Below, one piece after another: positions 50,815 through 59,346 of a stretch of 64,000 nt of DNA. A program made the position numbers and the translations under genes. The number at the start of each line of letters is the position of its first letter. Within the stretch, counting starts at the first letter, position 1. The stretch comes from CALCNS01 sp964425745. GTDB taxonomy: Bacteria > Bacillota > JAAYKD01. Location: contig CAYRNW010000003.1 of NCBI GenBank assembly GCA_964425745.1, positions 62,001 to 126,000 of the forward strand, written 5' to 3'. Below the pieces are notes generated by a model, which did not search any database, was not told where the DNA came from, and saw only the letters and a list, made by a program, of their open reading frames with translations.

Positions 50815-51479
50815 TGGACCCAAAAGAAATTATTGCTCGCAGGGCGGCTGAAGAATTATCCGACGGCAATGTGGTCAACTTAGGAATTGGCGTTCCGACA
50901 ATGGTGGCCAATTATATTCCCAGCGGCATCCATATCATTCTACAATCCGAAAACGGAATTATGGGTATGGATAAAATGGCTGACGAAAGCCATAGAGATC
51001 CACATATAGTTAATGCCGGTGGAACCAACGTGACTGTGAAAAATTATGCCTGTTATTTTGACAGCGCGACTTCGTTTGGCATTATTCGTGGAGGGCACTT
51101 AGATCAAACCATGTTGGGTGCTTTGGAAGTTGATGAAGAAGGTTCTTTAGCCAGTCATATCATTCCTAAGAAAATGATTCCCGGTATGGGCGGAGCTATG
51201 GATTTGGTCGTGGGAGCGAAACGAGTGGTTGTTGTTATGACGCATACCGCAAAAGGGGATGCCCCTAAGATTTTGAAACGTTGTCGTCTTCCTTTAACAG
51301 CATATCGTAAAGTAGATCGTATCATCACCGAGCTCGCGGTTTTTGATGTTACCCCTGGAGGGTTACTCTTAAAAGAAAAACGCAAAGGGCTTCAACTGGA
51401 AGAAATTAGGAATAAAACGGAGGCAAACTTTACGGTTGCCGTCGATTTAAAAGAATTTGGAGAAGTACAAGAAGGATAA
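50814..51479 (+). CDS. atoA: CoA-transferase subunit B (AtoA/CtfB-like)
   Basis: The protein has 221 residues. The catalytic Glu is residue 46 in Q-S-E-N-G-I-M-G, the thioester-forming residue of family-I CoA transferases. N-L-G-I-G-V-P-T near residues 22-29 and G-G-A-M-D-L-V-V-G-A near 126-135 are conserved. It forms an alpha/beta pair with the preceding gene by a one-base overlap. AAAGGAGA precedes the ATG. A strong terminator ends the lysine operon here. Confidence 0.94.
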   Translation: MDPKEIIARRAAEELSDGNVVNLGIGVPTMVANYIPSGIHIILQSENGIMGMDKMADESHRDPHIVNAGGTNVTVKNYACYFDSATSFGIIRGGHLDQTMLGALEVDEEGSLASHIIPKKMIPGMGGAMDLVVGAKRVVVVMTHTAKGDAPKILKRCRLPLTAYRKVDRIITELAVFDVTPGGLLLKEKRKGLQLEEIRNKTEANFTVAVDLKEFGEVQEG

Positions 51480-51496
51480 TCAAAAATCGAATCGAA

Positions 51497-51537
51497 ATAA
51501 GCAGACTAATCGGATGAATAGTCTGCTTATCTATTTT
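51497..51537 (+). terminator. Terminator of the lysine-fermentation operon
   Basis: A perfect 12-base stem (51497-51508 with 51519-51530) is followed by CTATTTTC. Confidence 0.82.
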
Positions 51538-51555
51538 CATTTAAGGAGTGAAAAC

Positions 51556-52674
51556 ATGGAATCGTTACAAATGAAACGACTGGGATTCGGAGCGATGCGC
51601 TTGCCTGTTTTAGAAGATGAAACTACCATTGATCAGCCTCAAGTCAATCAAATGGTAGATCATTGTTTGGCAGAAGGCTTTACTTATTTTGATACAGCTT
51701 ATCCGTATCATGGAGGAAAATCGGAAGGTGCATTAAAGATTGGTTTAGTTCAACGCTATCCTCGTAGTCAATACCTTCTTGCCGACAAGATGCCCATGTA
51801 TCTCATTGAGAAAGAAGAAGATTATCCTCGCTTTTTCGCAGAGCAATTAGAACGTTGTGGGGTTGAATACTTTGATTTCTACCTTTTGCATAACTTAGGA
51901 GTTGAAAATTATCGCAAAGCAGAAAAGACCAATGGCTTTTCCTATCTTCAGCAGTTAAAAAAATCCGGTAAAGCACGCTTCGTGGGCTTCTCGTTTCATG
52001 ACACGGCTGAAGTATTAGAGCAAATCCTGACACAACATCCTGAGGTTGATTTTGTCCAATTGCAAATCAACTACGCAGACTGGGATCGCCCCAGTGTTCA
52101 ATCGGGTGCGTGTTATGATGTCGCTCGAAAACACGGGAAACCGATTATTGTTATGGAACCCATCAAAGGGGGGGGCCTCGCAAACCCGGTCGAAAAGATA
52201 CAAAAGATGTTCCACGAGTATAATCCTACTGCATCAGCGGCATCTTGGGCAATTCGCTATGCCGCTTCTTTAGAGGGTGTATTAGTGGTATTGAGTGGGA
52301 TGTCAAAAATGGAACATGCTCTCGATAATTGCTCTTACATGAAAGAGTTTCAACCTTTGAATGAAACCGAACAAAAGATTATTCAACAAGCAGTGGAAAT
52401 TATCAAGCAATCGACCGCCATTCCCTGCACGTCCTGTCAGTATTGTGTTGAGCATTGTCCCATGAGAATTAACATCCCCTCGCTTTTCAGTATTTATAAT
52501 ATGGTGGAGCAATTTGGGAGCGCAAATTTCCCGGCGATGCACTATACTCGTCAAACCTTAGATCGAGGCAAAGCCAGTGATTGTATTGCTTGTGGGGCTT
52601 GTGTGGCCCATTGCCCGCAACACATCCCAATCATTGAAGACATGAAAAGAGTCGCTGCTCGATTCGAGAAATAA
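51556..52674 (+). CDS. Aldo/keto reductase with C-terminal 4Fe-4S ferredoxin domain
   Basis: The protein has 372 residues. The N-terminal aldo/keto reductase barrel shows G-F-G-A-M-R-L-P near residues 9-16, F-D-T-A-Y-P-Y-H near 48-55 with the catalytic Tyr, and Y-L-L-H-N-L-G near 112-118. The C-terminal region carries two cysteine groups, C-T-S-C-Q-Y-C-V-E-H-C and C-I-A-C-G-A-C-V-A-H-C, typical of 4Fe-4S ferredoxin domains. Such proteins are common in anaerobes and may pass electrons from ferredoxin, but substrates are unknown. AAGGAGTG precedes the ATG at 51556. Confidence 0.9.
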   Translation: MESLQMKRLGFGAMRLPVLEDETTIDQPQVNQMVDHCLAEGFTYFDTAYPYHGGKSEGALKIGLVQRYPRSQYLLADKMPMYLIEKEEDYPRFFAEQLERCGVEYFDFYLLHNLGVENYRKAEKTNGFSYLQQLKKSGKARFVGFSFHDTAEVLEQILTQHPEVDFVQLQINYADWDRPSVQSGACYDVARKHGKPIIVMEPIKGGGLANPVEKIQKMFHEYNPTASAASWAIRYAASLEGVLVVLSGMSKMEHALDNCSYMKEFQPLNETEQKIIQQAVEIIKQSTAIPCTSCQYCVEHCPMRINIPSLFSIYNMVEQFGSANFPAMHYTRQTLDRGKASDCIACGACVAHCPQHIPIIEDMKRVAARFEK

Positions 52675-52686
52675 ACATAAACATGA

Positions 52687-52722
52687 AAAGAAGGGGTCCC
52701 TACAAGGGACCCCTTCTTTTTG
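52687..52722. terminator. Bidirectional terminator between the reductase and the amidohydrolase
   Basis: A perfect stem of about 14 bases (52687-52700 with 52706-52720) has AAAA on one side and TTTTT on the other, and serves both converging genes. Confidence 0.9.
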
Positions 52723-52729
52723 TCACACA

Positions 52730-54328
52730 TCAAGCACGATATACAATTTGCCCATTGACAACCGTCATAACGGGTCGAACATTTTTTATTTCTATGGGGT
52801 CGATTTCAAAGAGGTTTTGATCGAGGACAACAAAATCGGCGAAATACCCGGGGAGTAAGCGACCTAATTGGTTCTCACGGAAGCAAACTTCTGCGCTACC
52901 CAAGGTATAAGCATCGACTGCTTCAGCAATAGTAACCGCTTCCGAAGCATTATATGGGGAATTTCCGTTGAGATCACGGCGGGTCACTGCGCAGTAAAGA
53001 TTATGATAGGGATTCATATCTTCAACTGGGGAATCACTGCCAAAGCTCACCGGAATACCCAGTTTTAACATTGTGCCAAAAGCATAGGAGGTATTTGCCA
53101 AAGCTGTTCCGACACGTTGATAAACGATATGAGAATCGTAGTGAATAAAAATGGGTTGCACTTGTGCATAGATTCCTAAATCACGGAATCGGTGCAATAA
53201 GGGAAGGTCAGTAATTTGACAGTGAATTAAAGCGTGCCTTAAGGGGTTTTGGCCGTTATCAAGGATTTTCTCATAACTATCGAGCACCATTTCCATAGCA
53301 CCATCACCAATGACATGAACAGTAACCTGGAATCCATTTTCGTGTGCGGTGCTGGTTAATGCGTCGAGTTGCTCTTGAGTTAAACATTGAATTCCGCAAG
53401 TTTCCGGATCATCGGCATAGGGTTGTCTCATCAATGCGGTTCTTGCTCCTAAAGAACCATCGACAAATAATTTAACCGGACCAATTTGCAACCATGAATT
53501 CCCTGAACCGGTTTTGTGCCCTTGAGAAGCAAAGGCCTTAATTTCTTCCGGTGAAGAGAAATTACATTGTTGATAAACTCGTAAAGTGGGTCTCTTCTCC
53601 AAAATCTTAGTATAAGCTTCCAACATCATCTCTGCATTTTCAGCATTGAGATCCATCGTCTGCACTGAGGTAATCCCTAGAGAAGCGGCATAATCCATGG
53701 CCAATTCTAGGCTCTTCATCATCGATTCCACGGTTGTAGGCGGATTCAAACGTTGAATTAAGCCATTGGCATTCTCACGGAAAACTCCGTTGGGCTCACC
53801 GTTTTCATCGAGGTCAAAATGACCCCCATCGGGTTGTGGGGTTTGAGCGGTTACCGTGGCGGTTGAAATGGCAAGACTATTTGCTGCCAAGACATGACCA
53901 CAAGCACGGCTCAGGATTACGATGTGCTCGGTCGAGATTTGATCAAGATCATAACGATTTAGAAGGCGGTTTTCGTCGGTGAAATAATCCTGATTCCATC
54001 CCATGCCACTCACAATACTGCCGGGAGGAATTTCGTGGTCGGCGATGAATTTTCGAGTTCGGGTGATAACATCTTTAATAGAGGTCGAACCATAGAGTTG
54101 AACCTTTTGCATGCCGCTTCCGACCATATGTAAATGCATGTGGGAGTCGTGCCAGCCGGGAACGACAGTGCGTTGTTTAAGATCAACCTGTTCTGTTTGA
54201 GAATCAACATAGGATAAGAGATCGGAGTAAGAACCGATTTGTTGAATGATACCATCTTCAATCAATAATGCTTCTGTGGTTTCGTTGGAGTGAACATAGA
54301 ACTGACCATTGTAGAACAAGGTTTTCAT
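52730..54328 (-). CDS. YtcJ-like metal-dependent amidohydrolase (amidohydrolase family 3)
   Basis: The protein has 532 residues. The first metal motif W-H-D-S-H-M-H-L lies near residues 58-65. Later metal ligands lie in V-H-V-I-G-D-G-A-M near 319-327, A-L-I-H-C-Q-I near 349-355 and S-F-G-S-D-S-P-V-E near 413-421. Family members hydrolyse N-acyl, formamide or cyclic amide bonds. It overlaps the permease gene by four bases (ATGA) and therefore lies under the lysine riboswitch upstream. That makes release of lysine or a related compound from an imported amide a reasonable inference. No signal peptide is present. Confidence 0.87.
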   Translation of the reverse strand: MKTLFYNGQFYVHSNETTEALLIEDGIIQQIGSYSDLLSYVDSQTEQVDLKQRTVVPGWHDSHMHLHMVGSGMQKVQLYGSTSIKDVITRTRKFIADHEIPPGSIVSGMGWNQDYFTDENRLLNRYDLDQISTEHIVILSRACGHVLAANSLAISTATVTAQTPQPDGGHFDLDENGEPNGVFRENANGLIQRLNPPTTVESMMKSLELAMDYAASLGITSVQTMDLNAENAEMMLEAYTKILEKRPTLRVYQQCNFSSPEEIKAFASQGHKTGSGNSWLQIGPVKLFVDGSLGARTALMRQPYADDPETCGIQCLTQEQLDALTSTAHENGFQVTVHVIGDGAMEMVLDSYEKILDNGQNPLRHALIHCQITDLPLLHRFRDLGIYAQVQPIFIHYDSHIVYQRVGTALANTSYAFGTMLKLGIPVSFGSDSPVEDMNPYHNLYCAVTRRDLNGNSPYNASEAVTIAEAVDAYTLGSAEVCFRENQLGRLLPGYFADFVVLDQNLFEIDPIEIKNVRPVMTVVNGQIVYRA

Positions 54329-55722
54329 GCAATAATCTCCTTTCGTGGATGACGAGCGTTCCTTCGAGTGATGATTTCATATAAAACCAATCCAGCCGCT
54401 GGCACAAGTAAACCGATCATCGAAGTTACAGGGTCTTCTTGGAACGTATTGATGGTCAAGCCCACCATTATTAAAATTGTTAAAATCACGCTGAAGGGAT
54501 ACAACCAGACTTTGTAAGGACGGTTCAGGGTTGGATATTTGCGGCGCAACACGATGACGGCATAAAAAGTTAAGGAGTTAAAAATGAAACCACCAAAAAC
54601 AACCAAGGAAGTTAACTGATTGAGATTTCGGGACAAGACTAAAGCGATTGCGATTAAAGCAGAGGCGATACTAGCATTGACCGGAGTCTTATATTCGGGG
54701 TGTAGACGGGCAAAGCTCGGGAAGAACAGTCCGTCTTTTGCCATGGCATAATAAGTTCTGGGAAAGACCATGACACAACCATTGAGTGCGCCGAAAACAG
54801 AGATTGCCATCGCTGCACTGACCATAAGCTTTCCACTGTTTCCGAACAAACTACCCGCTACTTCGGTACCTAAAAAGAAGTTTCCTTCTTGGAATAACCC
54901 AGCAATCACATCGAGGGGGAGAACACGATAAATTGCATAATTGAATAGGGTATATAAAGCAGTGACACCCAAAATTGCCAGAATAATTGCTAATGGGATA
55001 TTTCTTTTTGGATTTTTGATTTCTTCACTAATCGTGTTGAGATTTGTCCATCCCTCATAAGCCCACAATGTAGCTACAACCGAAAATGCGATCATTGAGG
55101 CAAGCTGTCCAAATGTAGGTTGTGAGTCTGGTATTAATGATAAGTTCGGGCTTTGAGTTCCTAAGAACAATCCCGCGAAGAGAATTACCAAAATTGGAAT
55201 CAGTTTAGCAACCATAAAAACATTTTGAATCCGTGAGCCAAGTCGGATTCCAAACACATTGGCTGCTGTTAACCCAATAATCAGGAAAATCGCGATTGCT
55301 TTTCCCATGATTGGGGTCAAAGGTAGGATACTACTCAGTAAATTTGGGAAAGCAATGGCTAAGGCCGCAATAGATCCAGAACTCCCTAAAACAAAACCGC
55401 TGATACCGCTCATATAAGCGATTCTTTCACCAAATGCCTCCCTTAAGTATACATAACTGCCCCCGGCTTTTGGCATCATCGCCCCCAGTTCTGCATAGCA
55501 GATACCACTTAACAGAGTAACGAGACCACCAATCAGCCAAACTAACAAAGCTAAGCCTTGGCTCATTCCCGAACGCATTAGAACATAGGAGCCTAGGTAG
55601 AAGATACCTGAACCGATCATGATACCACCTAGGACGCTGATACCACCAAAGAGACCGACTTCGCGGCGAAACTCCGTGGCTTCCGACTGTAGAATTTCTG
55701 GGGAAACGTTGTTGGGATTCAT
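54325..55722 (-). CDS. APC-family amino-acid permease, predicted lysine transporter
   Basis: The protein has 465 residues and about 12 membrane helices. The APC signature G-I-M-I-G-S-G-I-F-Y lies in helix 1 near residues 34-43, followed by a helix 2-3 loop with G-A-M-M-P-K-A-G-G-S-Y near 82-92. The closest general type is the LAT/SteT-like branch. The minus-strand AAAGGAG precedes the ATG at 55722; the ATG at 55740 lies before that site. It is the first gene after a lysine riboswitch and terminator, so lysine is the likely substrate, which the protein sequence alone would not show. Confidence 0.88.
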   Translation of the reverse strand: MNPNNVSPEILQSEATEFRREVGLFGGISVLGGIMIGSGIFYLGSYVLMRSGMSQGLALLVWLIGGLVTLLSGICYAELGAMMPKAGGSYVYLREAFGERIAYMSGISGFVLGSSGSIAALAIAFPNLLSSILPLTPIMGKAIAIFLIIGLTAANVFGIRLGSRIQNVFMVAKLIPILVILFAGLFLGTQSPNLSLIPDSQPTFGQLASMIAFSVVATLWAYEGWTNLNTISEEIKNPKRNIPLAIILAILGVTALYTLFNYAIYRVLPLDVIAGLFQEGNFFLGTEVAGSLFGNSGKLMVSAAMAISVFGALNGCVMVFPRTYYAMAKDGLFFPSFARLHPEYKTPVNASIASALIAIALVLSRNLNQLTSLVVFGGFIFNSLTFYAVIVLRRKYPTLNRPYKVWLYPFSVILTILIMVGLTINTFQEDPVTSMIGLLVPAAGLVLYEIITRRNARHPRKEIIA

Positions 55723-55745
55723 AAAAAAAACTCCTTTCATGTTGT

Positions 55746-55760
55746 GTCCTTATAGGACAA
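55746..55760. repeat. Perfect palindrome just before the permease ribosome binding site
   Basis: TGTCCT-TA-TAGGACA-like symmetry spans 55746-55760, downstream of the riboswitch terminator and close to the permease start. It shares the GGACA half-site with the larger palindrome at 56017-56036. It may be an operator or an RNA hairpin in the translated transcript. Confidence 0.4.
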
Positions 55761-55770
55761 ATAGAGAAAT

Positions 55771-55800
55771 ATAAAAAGTTGCACCCATCGATGCAACTTT
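55771..55800 (-). terminator. Riboswitch-controlled terminator before the permease
   Basis: On the minus strand AAAGTTGCAT (55800-55791) pairs with GTGCAACTTT (55784-55775), followed by TTTTTAT. Its 5' arm and loop can instead pair with the 3' strand of the riboswitch closing helix. Confidence 0.88.
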
Positions 55801-55832
55801 CTTTATTCCCTACAACAGGAAAGAAGTCTACA

Positions 55833-55992
55833 ACGATAGCTCCTCCGAGAAAATTTCTCGGGAGTCCAAACGATTTTCACGTTTAGCCCAACTCTTTCTA
55901 TTGCCACAGAAAGGTTTCGGCGGTTGACCCTTTCACCGACTGCATTGAATGCCTTCTTCATCGGTTACTCTTCTCCCCGCGCCTCTATCAAC
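55833..55992 (-). promoter_or_regulatory. Lysine riboswitch (L box), transcriptional OFF switch
   Basis: Read on the minus strand, the conserved elements appear in the expected order. They are AGAGGCGCG (55986-55978), AGAGTA (55971-55966), GGTGAAAGGG, CGCCGAA (55922-55916), a CTTTCT/AGAAAG helix, and TTGGGC. The closing helix pairs TGATAG (near 55990-55985) with CTATCG (55839-55834). The 3' strand CTATCGTTGTAG (55839-55828) can also pair at 11 of 12 positions with the terminator's 5' arm and loop (55797-55785). Lysine binding should hold the 3' strand in the aptamer and allow termination. It controls the permease and amidohydrolase genes. Confidence 0.88.
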
Positions 55993-56007
55993 TTTTTATT
56001 GTTCCAG

Positions 56008-56036
56008 AGTATAGCATGGACAAAAGCACTTGTCCA
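56008..56036 (-). promoter_or_regulatory. Promoter of the lysine-riboswitch operon
   Basis: On the minus strand TGGACA (56036-56031) and TATACT (56013-56008) are 17 bases apart, placing the transcript start near 56001, just before the aptamer. Confidence 0.75.
56017..56036. repeat. 20-base palindrome over the permease promoter spacer
   Basis: TGGACAA-AAGCAC-TTGTCCA is a perfect inverted repeat with 7-base arms. It covers the -35 box and spacer of the minus-strand promoter. It also supplies a TTGTCC that could be a -35 for a weak plus-strand promoter (TACAAA at 56054-56059) toward the ABC permease operon. It may be a repressor operator. Confidence 0.5.
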
Positions 56037-56156
56037 GTCTTTTTTTTAAGTGATACAAAATTTTTTAAGAAAAAAAATAAGAAATAAAAGCAGGAATTTT
56101 TACGGTACACGAAGAAGTTATCGTTTCGTTACTCGGTTATGTGGGAGGGTTCTATG

Positions 56157-57689
56157 ATGTTCTTTCGTTTAGGATTTCAAAATGCTTGGCGAAATTTAAG
56201 TCGCAGCCTACTTGCTGTCGTTTCCATGGCAGTAGCCGCTGCTTTTTTTACCTATGTTATCAGCTTAGGTAAAGGCTATGTCAATCAAGCAGGGCAACCT
56301 TTAAGGAATATGCTGGGGGGAGAAATCGTAGTCTATGCAGAAAAGACTTCTGCAGAAGCACCAAAAGAAAAAGATCGGTGGCTTTATCATCAGGGAGAAA
56401 CGGATCCGTTTACCGATCTGCCGTTTTTATTTCCAGATTTGGCACAGACGGGATATCTTCATATTGAGCAAACAACAATGGGATTTTCACCAGGGCAATT
56501 AAACACTTTTACCAATACGAAAGGAGTGGATGGGGTTGGTGCCTTTCATCGTTTGCCTGCTGAAATCATTCAAGAAATCGACCCGGAAACCAGTAAAACG
56601 CCCATTCCTGAACACCTTTTAATCAAAAATGAAGATGGAACGTTTAGAGGTCCCGAAATAACGTATCGTTCCGGAATCCAGGGTAGAGATTGGCAAACAA
56701 ATTCCGACTATTCATTAGAAACCTTTGTGTCTTCAGGTCGCTGGTTTGAAGAAGCCGATCAAAACCAATGGGTTGGTATTGTTTCAGCCAATCAAACGCT
56801 ACCTTCATTTGCTTCTGTTCCGCTTCCTGGGGAGATCATAACCATAGAAATTCCTTCCTTTGTGCAAAAAAATGGGGAATGGATTGCTGATTATACACAA
56901 GCTCATCGCTTTGAGATTGAAATCATAGGTAATCTGAATATAGTGAGTCGTACGGTTGATTATATAAAAGGCATCGATGGATGGGTCACGGAACCAGTCT
57001 ATGCATATTTGAATGAAGTTTATCTACCGTTACCGATATGGAATCAGATTTGGACCCAGGTTGCGGCGGGAGTTTCCTATACACCTACTGAAGTTTTATT
57101 ACGAGTGAAAGATTTAACGTATCTACAGGATATTGTCTTAGATTTGCAACATGCGTTCCCACAGTATAGCTTTGTTGACATTCCACATCATCTAGAACGA
57201 GTCCATTCGCAGCTTAGCTTAGAACCGATAATCCCAGCAGGTGCAAGAAGAGCTTTGGAAGATCGTATTGATCCCTTTCGCCAAAGTGTAATAACGGCAG
57301 ATCTGCGAAAACCGATTACCCTGTTAGTTTTACTGAATGCTGGGTTACTGGTAGCTGCCAATATTTTGATTTTGGTTTCCGAACGTAAAAAGGAAATTGC
57401 AGTTCTAAAAGCAATGGGGGGACGCGAATCAGAACTGATTCGTATGATTTTGGCTGAGGCGCTTTTGGTTAGTGGTGTGGGAGCCAGTATGGGCTTTTTC
57501 TTTATTAGAATCCAAGCTGTGTTGAACCAGCTCACAAATCCATTGGGAATTATGGTGATTTTGGGCTTGTTTTTCAGAGACTTCTTCTTTGTTTTGGGAG
57601 TGACCTTGCTTTCGGCCATGATGTTTGGATGGATTCCTGCCAAGAAATATGCTTCGTTACCGGTGATGGAGGTATTACGCAATGAATAA
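56157..57689 (+). CDS. FtsX/MacB-like ABC transporter permease
   Basis: The protein has about 510 residues. It has an N-terminal membrane helix (about residues 17-37), a large extracytoplasmic domain (about 38-380), and three C-terminal helices. The last part has the MacB/LolC-type signature E-R-K-K-E-I-A-V-L-K-A-M-G-G. It ends in P-A-K-K-Y-A-S-L-P-V-M-E-V-L-R-N-E, the usual FtsX-domain ending. ATG at 56157 is chosen by homology with the paralogue at 60305 and because GGGAGGG lies seven bases upstream. It overlaps the next permease gene by eight bases. No ATPase gene follows directly; the one at 61772 may serve both pairs. Confidence 0.85.
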   Translation: MFFRLGFQNAWRNLSRSLLAVVSMAVAAAFFTYVISLGKGYVNQAGQPLRNMLGGEIVVYAEKTSAEAPKEKDRWLYHQGETDPFTDLPFLFPDLAQTGYLHIEQTTMGFSPGQLNTFTNTKGVDGVGAFHRLPAEIIQEIDPETSKTPIPEHLLIKNEDGTFRGPEITYRSGIQGRDWQTNSDYSLETFVSSGRWFEEADQNQWVGIVSANQTLPSFASVPLPGEIITIEIPSFVQKNGEWIADYTQAHRFEIEIIGNLNIVSRTVDYIKGIDGWVTEPVYAYLNEVYLPLPIWNQIWTQVAAGVSYTPTEVLLRVKDLTYLQDIVLDLQHAFPQYSFVDIPHHLERVHSQLSLEPIIPAGARRALEDRIDPFRQSVITADLRKPITLLVLLNAGLLVAANILILVSERKKEIAVLKAMGGRESELIRMILAEALLVSGVGASMGFFFIRIQAVLNQLTNPLGIMVILGLFFRDFFFVLGVTLLSAMMFGWIPAKKYASLPVMEVLRNE

Positions 57690-59187
57690 ATCCATACACC
57701 ACTTGCTGATCAGAAATCTTATTCGATGGCGATGGCGGCTTGTCTTAATTGCATTTTTAGTTGCTATTTCAACTTCAATCAGTATCCTATATGGAGGTAT
57801 GCTCCAAAAATTTCAAGCAGAAAGTATTGAGAATATTGAGCCCTTAAACTTACCCTATGATATTTTAGTGATCTTATCGGACCAGCAGGCTCCACGTACT
57901 CAATTTGATAATTTGGGAACGTATCGTTATGAATCTCAAGGAGGAGTGTATCGTGGGAGACCTTCCGAGATTCCAATTACCATTCAAAAGGCAGAGGAAG
58001 CCTTAGCTCTCGAGCTGCAAACCCCTTTTGGATTGTGGGAAGTTTGGGGAATCGATACCGAGAATAGTTCATTGCAATCAGAAGAACTGCTTGGTGAAGG
58101 TGCATGGCCAGAGGTGCAAGGAGAGTTATGGGTTCCGGCCTCTTATAAGGAAGACTTTGAACTTCAGATTGGCAACACGGTTCCTCTGTTTTTCGTGGAT
58201 GAATTTGGGGTTAAAAAAGAGTTTCAACTCGTGATTTGCGGTGTAGGATCGTCGGAGTACGATTTACAAAAGCCACAAATTACAATGGAATCAGCACATT
58301 GGATTAGTGGATCCAAACAACCAAACCGACAAATCTTGTTCTCCGAGAGCTTTAAATATATGAGTAATTGGTCGTTGTTTAACTCTAAGATGGAGCAAAT
58401 GTATCCTGGTGCGACTTATATTTATAAGGCGATGCCCCAACTCCAGTGGCAAAATCTAATGAAAGCGGTCCAAAATCCCGGTCAATGGGTTTTGCTGTTA
58501 GTGTTCGTATTTATGGCAGTTTCTGTTTTGACAATCAGTCTCATGACCTTTTTAGAAAGAAAACAAGAGTTAGCTGTCTTAAAGACGTTAGGAATCTCGG
58601 ATTTTCAGCTGAGTTTTGTTTTGTTCCTTGAACTTTTTACGGCAGGAATCCTTGGCTTTTTTATCGGCATACGAATCGTTTCCTTTGTTTCTCTCGTGAT
58701 ACCGAGTTATTTTGCGGATTCCAGCGCGTCTATATCGTTACTTTACCTTAAAAATGGTCTGATAACATTATTGTTTTTTATAGTAGCGGTCATTTACCCA
58801 CTATTATTAGCGAAAGTAGCAAGTGTCAATCAATTGCTTTACGCAAGAGAAATCCCACTGGTTGTTGCCCGATATGACCATATTGTCAGTCCACCCACGG
58901 ATTGGATTCGAGAAATGCAACAGGAACGGTTACATATGCTGAAAATGACTGTGATTGATGGTAAGTCCCTGTCAGTTATTTTAAAGAATCCCGGAGAAAA
59001 AGTGAAAACCGGCGAGGTTGTTGCCTTTATGAGTTCGATTGCAGGTTTCTATTATCAGGAATGGCTTGCTCCTTGCGATGGTGTGATTCAGAGCTTTGAA
59101 ACCGCAAATGGTAAATATGTCATTAAACCTGAAGACCCATTAACTCCACTTTATCCTTATACTGGATTAATTCAAACCCGAAAATAG
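57682..59187 (+). CDS. FtsX-like ABC permease with C-terminal barrel-sandwich domain
   Basis: The protein has 501 residues. An N-terminal helix (about 15-36) and an extracytoplasmic domain are followed by three membrane helices and the signature F-L-E-R-K-Q-E-L-A-V-L-K-T-L-G near residues 290-304. After the last helix comes an extra cytoplasmic domain of about 100 residues. It reads like a biotinyl/lipoyl barrel-sandwich hybrid: L-K-N-P-G-E-K-V-K-T-G-E-V-V-A-F and L-A-P-C-D-G-V-I-Q-S-F. It lacks a biotin or lipoate Lys motif. The same domain closes the permease at 62476, so it is a conserved part of this transporter type. Confidence 0.82.
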   Translation: MNKSIHHLLIRNLIRWRWRLVLIAFLVAISTSISILYGGMLQKFQAESIENIEPLNLPYDILVILSDQQAPRTQFDNLGTYRYESQGGVYRGRPSEIPITIQKAEEALALELQTPFGLWEVWGIDTENSSLQSEELLGEGAWPEVQGELWVPASYKEDFELQIGNTVPLFFVDEFGVKKEFQLVICGVGSSEYDLQKPQITMESAHWISGSKQPNRQILFSESFKYMSNWSLFNSKMEQMYPGATYIYKAMPQLQWQNLMKAVQNPGQWVLLLVFVFMAVSVLTISLMTFLERKQELAVLKTLGISDFQLSFVLFLELFTAGILGFFIGIRIVSFVSLVIPSYFADSSASISLLYLKNGLITLLFFIVAVIYPLLLAKVASVNQLLYAREIPLVVARYDHIVSPPTDWIREMQQERLHMLKMTVIDGKSLSVILKNPGEKVKTGEVVAFMSSIAGFYYQEWLAPCDGVIQSFETANGKYVIKPEDPLTPLYPYTGLIQTRK

Positions 59188-59346
59188 AAAGTTTTTTTCA
59201 AGGGTTTTGTAAGATTTTCTGTGTATTTAAGTAGATACATTTACAGAATCTAAGGTTGGGGAGGAAGTTTGATCCATAAAGCGAATTTAAATTAAGTTAA
59301 GTATAAAATCAGAACAATGAAAAACCTACTTTAAGGAGGCGATTCC

